The notes below the pieces were generated by a model. The model did not search any database. It saw only the letters and a list, made by a program, of their open reading frames with translations, and was not told the origin of the DNA. A stretch of 64,000 nucleotides of DNA from Batrachochytrium dendrobatidis JAM81 (lineage: Eukaryota > Chytridiomycota > Chytridiomycetes > Rhizophydiales), in the NCBI RefSeq assembly GCF_000203795.2, contig NW_006281101.1, positions 266,411 through 330,410 on the forward strand. The letters run 5' to 3'. Position numbers and translations under genes: made by a program. This document shows positions 23,504-33,820 of the stretch, in pieces (position 1 is the first letter of the stretch; every line of letters begins with the position of its first letter).

Positions 23504-23836
23504 ACACTCATTCACGTAAAACATTAAAAGTGCCAAACTACATAATAAACATCCAATTCCATGAAATGATTGTCGGTTTACTAGACAGCATTGTGTTTTT
23601 TAAACATGTTCGTTGGTCCTCTTGATGACTGGTATGGAAACAGGCGCGAAACATGATATTTTAGGACCATCTTGACTCAAAACTAGTGTGTATCATACAA
23701 TGGCTGCTGCGTTTGAAAGAATCGAGAGTGTCTAATAGGAAAGCGCAACAAGTATTCAAGTATTTTGTATTCCAACGCAAAATAAAGGTCATTGCGATAT
23801 AAATACAAGTGTTCCATTTTACATGAATACGACAGT
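23504..23836. mobile_element. MITE-like element of the Tc1-type TIR family
   Basis: The left end is a degenerate CACTCATTCACGTAAAAC and the right end is GTTCCATTTTACATGAATAC followed by GACAGTAA. It fills nearly the whole gap between the GT2 gene and ATG5, and its right end is 36 bp from the ATG5 start codon. Confidence 0.5.
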
Positions 23837-23872
23837 AAAACACTGTTACTTTGATCTTATCCAAGTTGGCCA

Positions 23873-25155
23873 ATGTCGACATATGTCAGCTCATCACCTG
23901 CAGCCCATGATGGTCAAACAGCATGCATTTCCAAGCAAATATGGGATGGCACAGTTCCACTATCAATATCCATACCAGCACACTCGACCAATTTCTATGC
24001 AAGTATCTGAATAGACTTGTTGGATCATCTCTTGTTTCAATACAATACTATTTTGCAATGTATTTCCAACAGTCTGGTTAGCATTGCTATTTTATCCATT
24101 ATAAATGTGCCTAACTTCAAGTCCACCAATTAGGTACTTGCACGGAGATGTTCATATTTGCCCCTCCTTCTCATACAAGTCAAGTCCTATCTATGCGATA
24201 AACTGAAATTATCCATAAAAGTCGACGATGCAGAGATTTGGTTTTCAGCAAACGGCATTCCATTAAAATGGCAAGTGCAGTTTCAATTCGATTCGCAGGT
24301 TTATATACACCAACAGCGATCATGCAATACTGACTTGCTTCATTCGGAATGAGTTAACTCGTTGGACATTGTAGGCATTATCCGATTGGTCTCTTGTTTG
24401 ATATCTATTCATTGTCGACACAAAAATCAAAACCTATCCAATTGCCTTGGAATATTGCAATGCATTATACCGATTTTCCATCCGATTCGCTTATCACTAT
24501 GGACGAAGAGGGATGTGGACCAAATACACTTCGAGATCATTTTATGGGAATGATCAAACAGGTATTTCAGTATGAGATCCCGTTTTATCGATTGACGTGT
24601 GATAAAGCGTATCCCACTTTGCATTCATCAACTCGACTTCAATTTAATACCATGATTTGAAATCGTTGTAGGCAGACTATATGCGCAATGGATCAATTTC
24701 TCGTGTGATGACATTGAGTACCCAAGATCAAACACAACTCTGGGATAGTATTGGTGTTGGTAAGAGTTAAAGGGTTGATTGAAATAGTTGGATTCTACTT
24801 TCTTTTATTCTAGTCTTGTTTAATTCGTTACGGTTGATGGAATTTAGGTCACCATGATTTGTTTTGGCAGGTTAATTCGGGACTTGTGTCGGATACTTTG
24901 CCAAAACATATCCCAGTGCGGATATACATGCTTTCAAATGCCATATCGGGGATACGAGCATTCACTGTATTGCAAGATTTGTATTCACCGTATTTACCAG
25001 ATGGACAGACAGAAATGACAGCAGGAGATATGGGATTGATGGGAACATTGATACTGCATGGTGTGGTTGTACCACCAGATATGGGTTTACTATGGTTGTC
25101 TAGACACGCATCATATTCCGACGGATTTTTGCATTTTGTGTTCTATACCGACTGA
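23873..25155 (+). CDS. ATG5: Autophagy protein Atg5
   Basis: Five exons (23873-23998, 24134-24270, 24375-24561, 24672-24759, 24848-25155) give 281 aa, the normal Atg5 length. Recognisable blocks in order are QIWDGTVPL, ARRCSYLPLLL, IWFSANGIPLKW, HYPIGLLFDIYS, LPWNIAMHY, TLRDHFMGMIKQADYMRNG, DQTQLWDSIG, LFWQVN, VRIYML and the C-terminal DGFLHFV. The lysine in MIKQAD sits where Atg12 is attached in other species. The Atg12-Atg5 conjugate, with Atg16, promotes Atg8 lipidation on autophagosome membranes. Introns 1 and 2 both begin with GCAAGT; GT-based alternatives break the frame. The gene cannot be read without splicing, so its ends were placed by homology of pattern. Confidence 0.9.
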
Positions 25156-25232
25156 TGCAGCCTGTAAAAGTATATATTTGAAAAAGATGATTCTTTTATT
25201 ATGAGTTTCTTGTAAAAACAAATATACAGACT

Positions 25233-28108
25233 CTATTTTAACGGCCGATCGAATAAAAATGGCAACCCTTTTTCCTTATTCAACACCAGTCGTTGTCGCC
25301 ACATAATCCCTGTGATTGCGCCATCATTGGTATGATCCGAGTCCAGCTGACATCCTCCAGTTTTTTGTGAATCTCCATAACAAATTTGTGCAGACGATAG
25401 GTTTTTTTTCATGGCTGCTTGTCCATACATTTTAGTTAGTGTCAGCGGGTTATGGTTTGGATCTGTATCAAACATGGCCCAACTGCCAACACTTTTCTGT
25501 CGAAGACGATGCCGTAATGTGCCGCCAAGTCGTGTAACTGAATGTGGATTCTCTTCGTTTCCAAAGTTTTTGCGATACCATCTCGATGAAGATATTGTGG
25601 TAGAGTTGGTGGTTGTGTTGGATGGATTATCAGAATGTGCAATCGATGATATGGGAAGCCAGTCAGAGTATAATGCCGTGTAAGGTGTATTATGTGGAGT
25701 ATCACCCATCCACACCTCCAGAATCGACGTGTCCTGTCTCATAAGATCCATGGCTTCTTTGAAAACAGGCTTTTGAACAATAGTTGAATGGGCAGATTTT
25801 CTTCCTGGTACACGAAACCTTGTCTCCCACATATCTTCCAGGTAAAGAATAAACTCGGCATTGGTTCCACAGAGATGTGTGGCTATATCGATCATTTGTG
25901 CCAATGTAGTGGTTCGAGACACATACTTGACTTCATCCAGCAGGTTGTAAAAGTCTTTAAAGTAGACAGACTCTTGTTGCTTGTCGTCACCCACACTTGT
26001 GATACGTTGTGATACAAACACCCATTTGTAGGTAATGTTCTTGTCAACAATGTTGAGAAATTGTTGAATGGAGTGAATGGTTTTACGTAGCTGAGGCAAC
26101 TCGCCATTGAAATGAGTGACTGCAATACAGATGTCAACCTGTTTATTAACAAGGCTATTTACACGAGGTTTACGAGTCTAGATGGCAGTTAGAAGAGTAG
26201 AAATTAGTGCAGTTCTATTTGAAAATTAGTATAATCAACAACACCATGAAGCTTACAGGTTGAAAGTAGTTTAGACTTGGAAGTTCTGGGAATAAGTTGT
26301 CATTGATGCGTTGCTGCAGATTGTGTCGAACAAGAGGAGCAAGATACCCAATGCCGTAATCCTTCGTTTCCATTAAAAACTGATCTGCAGGACGATCATA
26401 TTCTATATTGTAATTACTGTTTTCGGCAGCCTTTCTGTTTTGGCCCAGAATAGACCGGTATTGATAATGGTTCATAGTGAGAACACTTTCCATGCTACTT
26501 ATGCTACGAACCTTTGCGTTTTTATCAAAATACCACGAGTGAACCCAGGTACCAGCAGGGAGATATGCCTTGACAAACGCCTTTTCACAGTGAATACGAC
26601 TACGAATATGTGCTTCGCGATTACGGTCGCTGGTATAGCTGCGACGATGTCGGTACTGTTCCATGACCATAGGAAAAGGCATCTCTTTTGTGACGGGTGT
26701 TGGATCGTCCATAAATCCGCTTGTGCCAAATATATGTCCCTGAACAACAATCTGGTCATAATAATGGTAGTTTTGAGCAAGTATATCTCGAACCGTCACA
26801 ATGCCATCCAATCCACTTTGTCCAATCTAGTGAAAATAAGAGTAGTGTGTACAAAAAGCTAAAGCATTAGTAGCTGGCTTATCACCCATATACATGTGGG
26901 TTAGCACTTGGCCAGTGATGACATACCTTTTTTCGAGAATAGAAAAACTCGTCAATATCTGCATGCAATACCCAAACGGATTTGTGACGATATCGAGCAA
27001 TAGTATCTATGGCAGAGGACTTTTGACATCCACCATGAGCATGCAAACTACCCCGTTTTGGCCGATTAAGGCAGTATAATTTGTACATTGTGTTGAACGT
27101 ATCTTCTTGAAATTTTGTATCAAACACTCTAGGACCGGCTTCGGAATTGTGAACCGCTTCACCATCTTCTGGCCACCGAATATATTCCACAACGTCCATT
27201 TGAATGTATGGGTCAAGTATGGCTTTTAGACCATCAGTACTAGCATCGTCGTATATCACGAATCGATCAAAGCCCTGCAGCAGGTGAAACTCGATCCATT
27301 CTGGAACAAACCTGGCCTTGTTATGAATCATGGTAGTGACAACAAGAAAGTATGCATTTTTCCTCCGTGGCCACTTTTTGATGCGGATATAGTTGTCATA
27401 GTTGTAGCCATCAATCGGCAGAATCGGATTCGAACTATTTCCAGTCTCTGATAGGTGGAATTGAGAGTAAGGTGATTCACCTTCGTTATAGTGAATGGGT
27501 GACTTGAGACCATTAGGCATTCCCTCATTTAAAGTATGGTCTGGGTTTTGGCGAATGTCATCCGGTTTTTCTAATGGACGGTTAGATTCGGGAGCATTGT
27601 CAGACGAGGTCGGCTTTGCACGGCTCAGGTCGTCTTGAATAGTTACAGAGTTCTAGTTGGGTCGATTCCAATATCATTTGTACGAGTTGGAGAATACATG
27701 AATACCAAATTTGGTTTGATCAATTAAAGTATCAGCTGTTAGTATAGCTTCAATGTAGCCAAATAGTAACATGTGGTAAATTGAGTTAAATTTAAACTTG
27801 GCTTTGAGGTTTAAAGCATTCCTGCCGAATTGAACCTCGAGCAGCATGGATTTAACCATCTCCAAATGTGAAATTGATGCCTGATTGGCAACTCGATTCA
27901 TTCACAAACATCAACGATTAGTGATTACCTTCCAAGTGGATTCAGAGTAGTTGGCTACAGCAACGATGATTTGATTTGGCTGTGACAAAGTGTTTGGAGT
28001 AACGCTGACTAGCAACAACCATAGGGTTACAGATATAATAATCGATATAAGCACAAGTATGTCCCATCGACGGATTCCACATGCAGCTCTCATTATATTT
28101 TTGGTCAT
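25233..28108 (-). CDS. GT92-type glycosyltransferase, type II membrane protein
   Basis: Exons 28108-27929, 27652-26927, 26826-26257 and 26177-25233 give 806 aa. Exon 1 supplies a short basic N-terminus and a signal anchor (ILVLISIIISVTLWLLLV), as in Golgi enzymes. Exon 2 carries the family-92 (DUF23) core: VVTTMIHNKARFVPEWIEFH, FVIYDDASTD and the metal-binding VLHADIDEFF. Family members transfer galactose or related sugars onto glycans. The last exon of about 315 residues looks like a second unit, with VDICIAVTHFNG at its start and FILYLEDMWETRF resembling an acidic catalytic loop; it may be a second transferase domain. Substrate cannot be inferred. All introns are GT-AG and phase 0, which would suit domain assembly by exon joining. 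Confidence 0.8.
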
Positions 28109-29291
28109 GAGCGCTTGAATTTTGTACAGGTTTTTAAAACAGATGCTGAGTAGACTAACAGGGCGAATGCATCTTTTATAATATTCGATTCATGTCGGAC
28201 CAAATATCCTGCAGCGAACGGGTCGCGGATTTGATGTCGGGTCAATTATGGATTTAACTTGATCCGCGTTTCAAATGCAGCTTTGCTATTGCCTTGTTGA
28301 AAATAAATTGGTAGACTTGTGAATGACATGCATTGTATCTTGTAACCAAGTGGCATATTGACGACATGAGCTTGGATGTGGATCCGGCCAGTACGGTGGA
28401 GGTGTATTGTATTTCCCCAGATAAATAATGTATTACAATACAAGTCGAAAGTATGGCTGATGGTCGAATCAATAATGGCGCTTGGTTAAACGGTGACATG
28501 TCTGAATACTTGGCATAACTAATATGCCTCTGTAAATAATTTAAAAATAGTGCTTGGGAATTATACAGTTGTGCTATTGCCGTTGATATCAGCCGTATTG
28601 GAAATAGTTATGCCATTATTGGACTTGAAGTATGCATTTTCAGACTATCCACTTGACATGCACCCTGCTGACCTTTCAGCCTCAGCAACATTGATTGGCT
28701 TCAATTCATAAATCTTTGATACTTTTTTCTTGATGTGTGCAGGACAAATGCGCTACAAAAAATCGGGCTTTGAACACAACCTCATTGTTTAAAATAATGC
28801 TTCAATGCACCGTCTAAACAATTGATCAGATACTTTAGTTGCAAATTTACTAAGCTACTTGTGTATTATTCAATAGGTCAGACTGGGTCTATCTAAGCAA
28901 TAGAACAGCCTGAATAAGCAGTGGTTACCACACAAGTAGTTTTTATGATTGTTTGGTGGCAATTGGACCTAGTGTGGCTTGATACAAGCTAGAGATCAAA
29001 CAGGTGTTGGCTTATCAACTGTTTGGGCTTGATTCATTTGCATAGGAGCTGCTACTAGGATTTTCCCTCGGGTGTAGGCTTGATCAACCCATCTTGACCC
29101 AAACAAAACTTGGACAGTAACGTGTTCTTGGATGATCAAGGCCATCTTCACTCTTGTATGTACTTGAAAAAATAAACTGCCACATGCCTCTCATGTTCAG
29201 GACAGATCCCAACTTCAAACTACCAAGATTTCGTTTGTCAACTATCAAAGTATTGGTTATATACAAACACGATTTTCAATTTTTCTGTAAG
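28109..29291. other. Intergenic region upstream of the GT92 gene
   Basis: This is about 1.2 kb with no supported gene. Open frames are short, overlap on both strands and show no motif. The right end borders the tRNA gene. Confidence 0.5.
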
Positions 29292-29364
29292 GGGCCACTG
29301 GTCTAAGGGTTATGATTCTCGCTTCGGGTGCGAGGGGCTCCCGGTTCGAGTCCGGGGTGGCCCC
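29292..29364 (+). tRNA. tRNA-Pro (anticodon CGG), intronless
   Basis: The acceptor stem GGGCCAC pairs with GTGGCCC. The anticodon arm is CTCGC-TTCGGGT-GCGAG, giving anticodon CGG for proline codon CCG. The T arm is CCCGG-TTCGAGT-CCGGG, and the T-rich run TTTACGTTTTTT just after the gene would end RNA polymerase III transcription. The D-arm (GTCTAAGGGTTATGAT) contains the A-box. Confidence 0.93.
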
Positions 29365-29380
29365 TTTACGTTTTTTGTTC
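29365..29380 (+). terminator. RNA polymerase III T-run after tRNA-Pro
   Basis: A TTT followed by a run of six T (TTTACGTTTTTT) begins at the end of the tRNA acceptor stem, the usual pol III stop signal. Confidence 0.6.
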
Positions 29381-29460
29381 AGCTGCTATAAAATGTCCAG
29401 TTGAAATCTGCACGATAAAAATTCGATACTTTATTTTCGCAATATAGTCATGAATAGAGC

Positions 29461-32400
29461 TTAAAGTTTGGCTTTGGATGATCCGCCAAGTTTAAGAACT
29501 ACATCCAGTTTAGTTGCTAGACTCATGTTTCCTTTGATCTTGATTTTACCAGACATGAATGCCTTTTGAGGATTAAGGGTACCAGCAGCAACCTGTAGAA
29601 AATCTTGGTCCCCAACAACCACAGTCATGTCCGCTTTGCTAGGAGGTGTGCCAGCTCCAACCTTTCCATCTCCATTCTAAAAATTCGTAAAATAAAATCA
29701 GCATATAGATGTCAGTTGAACAGCACGATAGGGTTTAGTCTATGCAATCCAAAATAAATGGGTTTACCTTGAGATCTACAAACCAAGACTGAGTCTTGCC
29801 ATTGCTGGTTACGTCAAATCCAAACACCGCATTAACCTAAAATGAGTGTATTGATTGTCAGTCATCAATATCAACCTTTTGTAATGCACACCACTCAATG
29901 GCAGTTCAACATTACCTTTTTGATTAATGCTGCACGGGCTGGACCGGCAGTTGATTTAAGTCCAGCTTCAATTTGCTCGAATACCTTGGACGCAGCAAAT
30001 CCTGGAACCATCACACCGGCAGGAACAGGATCAGCACTGACAGATACAGTACCCTCTACAACAAAAGGTTGATCAGCACATCAGACGTGTAGACATTACG
30101 TGTAGGATGTTAAAATCCATTACAAACCATTTAGTTCTACAGATGCATTGGATATGACTACTTCGTTGCGCTCAACGACACGAGTAATAAAAATCACTTT
30201 GGAACCTTCTTTCCACATGTGCGTCTCCAAAGTTTCTCCTGGAAACACATGCTTGGTAAAGCGAGCTTTGATAGACTTGAATTTTGTGGGGTCGTTGTTG
30301 GCATACTTGGCAAACACATGCTTTCCAGAAATACCAAAGGTGGCAAGTCCATGCAAGATTGGAATCTTGAAGCCTCCCATGGCTGACATTTGGGGATCGA
30401 TATGAAGAGGGTTGTAGTCACCAGAAAGACTAGACAACTTGATGTTAGCTAGTAAGCATACAACACACCATTCTTGATTCAAACATAAATTTACCGGTAT
30501 AAAGCAGCTTGATCATCATACGTCTTTTCACGAGTGATATGGTCTGGAGCACGTTTGGGTGGGTCATTTGCAGCAGTAGCAGCTCCTCGTTCGCTGTCCT
30601 TCTTACCACCAAATCCGCCAGATCCACGGATAAAAAAGGTGAATTGATTTTCAGTCACAACATCACCACTGGAATCTTTTGTAGTAACGCCAAGAATGAC
30701 AGCAGCACCTTTGCCCTTGTCAAGAATATCAATAATCTTGCCAGTGGAAGTCAATTTTCCAGCACTAGCCAATGGTTTCTTAATCTCCAAATACTGTTCT
30801 CCATGAAGAAGCATCATAGGATTGAAATTGGGCAAATAGTCGCCAAAACTGACATGACGAATCTGATAATCAAACGCTGGAATAACTCCAAATGTTGGAA
30901 TAACGGTAAATTTGTCCGAGGCTTCGTAAACAAGATCCAGATCGGTTTTTTTTGCACCAACACCAAGAGCATATATAATGACATCTCTGTCGGTATATTC
31001 AAATGATGCAGATTTAAAACTCGCAGATTTAGCACCTTCAACATCAACGCCCCCATCACTTTTTTTTAAAGTGGCAGACGCTTTGTTTTCAAAATTGGCT
31101 TGAACAGCAGAAAATGAATCCTGAGTTGATGTTGGATAGGTTGCACGTCCATCTCCAAAGTTGGTGATGGTATCCCAACGCGATTGAATGTGCTCTGGAA
31201 AAAGTGGACAGTCTACAGGAAATCCGACACCACCTGTGCGCTGCCAGCGAACCTTGGAAATCCACCCAGATCCAACTTCAAAAATAGAGCCCGTATCAGT
31301 GTTGGACTCGTGGGCCAAAAAAGCAATCAAGGGTGCAACATATTCAGGCTTGAGTGCCTCCACCATCTCAGGAGGCATGACTGTCGCAGTCATGCGAGTA
31401 CCAGCATTAGGAGCAATTGTATTCACAATAATGTTGGATTTCTTTCCTTCCAATGCAAGAGTATTTGAAAGAGCAATCAACCCAGCCTTGGCTAAATGGT
31501 TCAGGAGCAATCATTCCAAACACAACACGAGTTCAAGATATGTGAGCAGTGTAATCAATTGTTGTAGACTAGTATTAAATCCAAGATCAAACAACATACC
31601 AGCACTGTAATTTGCCTGTCCAAAATTTCCATACAGGCCAACAGCAGATGAAGTATTGATGATGCGACCATACTTTTGCTTGAGCATATGCGGCCAGGCA
31701 GCCTTGGAAACTTTGTAACTTCCTCGCAAATGGACACGGTGGACAAGATCCCAGTCACTCTCGGCCATACGGGAAAATGACTTGTCACGCAGAATGCCAG
31801 CATTGTTGACAACAATATCAACACGTCCAAATGCTTTGAGTGCAGTTTCGACAACTTTGTCGCCTTCTTCGACAGAGTCATAATTGGCCACAGCCTTTCC
31901 ACCGAGTGCCTTGATTTCTTCCACTACCTTGTCTGCAGCTGCATTAGCACCGCCAACACCATTGGTCGAGCCTCCGAGATCATTCACCACCACAGAAGCA
32001 CCAAGCTAATTCAAATACAAGACATTACCAACACGGTCAATTAAAAACCAATAAAATCAAAATCAAAACCAAATGCAAATCCAAGACAAAGTTGGATGAA
32101 ATACCTTGGCAAACAAGAGTGCATAGGTACGACCAATACCGTTTCCAGCACCAGTGACGATTGCAACGCGTCCGTCAAAGCGAAGACTGGTTGGATTAGG
32201 GTTTTCAGGAAGTGCCTTGGCTTTTTCCAGAAGCCCAACCCAATCTGTGTCCATAATAGATGTTGGATAATCAGGATGAGAAAAATCAGAGATTTGCGTC
32301 CATTTGGCACCTACAGATGCAGGAGTAAATGTAGCATCTGCTTTGAACACGGCGCCTTTTGATCTTTCCCAGCGCAGCTTGGAAACGAACCCAGCACCAA

Positions 32401-33763
32401 CTTCAAAGAGAGATCCATTCTCAATGCAGGAATCATGTGTCAAATAGGCAACCAATGGAACAACAAACTCTGGTTTCAAAGCAGCAAGCATGTCTGGAGG
32501 CAAAACTGTCTCGGTCATTCGAGATGCCGCAAGTGGTGCAATGGTGTTGACCAATACATTTTTGCGGGCTCCTTCGCGTGCAAGTGCATTGGAGAATCCG
32601 AATAGAGCAAGCTTGGCTAATTTAGCAAATGTTTGATGAGTGGATCTTTGAATATTAAGCAAGTTTTACCAAGTGGCATACCTGCACTATAGTTTGCCTG
32701 TCCAAAGTTTCCATAAATTCCGGCAGCAGATGCAGTGTTGATGATTCTATTCATCAATAGTATAAAATAAAAAGATTAACACTCATTTCAAGGTGTTGGC
32801 TATGCAGTAAGCTTCTGTACTATTGGGTTGAATGAGTCGAATTACTTGCCTGCCATGACCTTGTTTGAGCATGTGATCCCAGGCAGCCTTGGTGACTTTG
32901 TAAGCACCCTTGACATGCACCATCTGAATCAAATCCCAATCGGCATCTGTCATGCGTGAAAAGGATTTATCTCTCAAAATGCCAGCATTGTTGATGACAA
33001 TATCAATGCGTCCAAAGGCCTTGATTGCAGTTTCAACAATGTTTTCACCAAACTCCACAGAGTCATAGTTTGCAACAGCCTTTCCACCTGCTTTGCGAAT
33101 TTCGTCGACAACAACATCAGCAGCCTAAATAAACCAGTTAAAATATAATCTGTATAGTTGGATTTGATAATGATGTACTCTAGATCTGTTTATACAGAGC
33201 AGTTGGTAATTTAAACCTACACGATGGTTTCCAGATGCATCACCACCAATGCGAGTGCTGCCAAGATCATTGACCACAACGGACGCACCTGCATAGAGTT
33301 GAACAAAAGATTAAATTGGTTTGAATGGCAGGGGTTAAAGCAATACAAACAGTAGATTCAACAGATGAACAGCACACTTGCCTCGAGAAGCAAAAAAGAG
33401 AGAGTATGCCTACAACAATGTCAGTACAGGAATATAGGGGTGAACAAGCAAGTTTAGATCTCAAGATGGCAGTTTGAATCATGATTGCATTGAATATTGC
33501 AGTTTGATGAATTTGACAGTTTCTAGACATGATTCTTCAAGTGGTTCAATGTATACAAGAGTCAATCATTACAAAATCTACTCTTGAGAATAGAATACCT
33601 TTCCAAGACCTAAAGTAACGAGTGGTTGATACTACAAGTTAATAAGGATTTACAGGGTTTGATTCGAGAATAGTCCAGGATAACAGACTGTAAAACATGA
33701 ATGCATACCACCCCCAGCACCAGTGATGAGTACTACACGATTATCGAAACGCAGTTCAGCCAT
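29461..33763 (-). CDS. FOX2: Peroxisomal multifunctional beta-oxidation enzyme (MFE-2/Fox2) with SCP2 domain
   Basis: Thirteen exons (33763-33709, 33609-33599, 33409-33382, 33288-33221, 33124-32850, 32746-32682, 32616-32105, 32005-31600, 31491-30495, 30429-30128, 30055-29916, 29836-29768, 29676-29461) give 1047 aa. Order of domains: a first short-chain dehydrogenase ([32 protein letters not shown]); a second ([25 protein letters not shown]); a hotdog 2-enoyl-CoA hydratase 2 ([16 protein letters not shown]); and a C-terminal SCP2 lipid-transfer domain. The protein ends in AKL, a type 1 peroxisomal targeting signal. It should hydrate trans-2-enoyl-CoA and oxidise the (3R)-hydroxy product. Exon 2 is 11 nt. 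Introns 3 (33381-33289) and 5 (32849-32747) begin with GCAAGT. The carrier at 51166 would supply ATP to the same organelle. Confidence 0.93.
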
Positions 33764-33820
33764 AAGAAATACTCAAGTCAGGGTAAGAATGTTTACGAAT
33801 TCACGTTTTTTATTGGAAAT

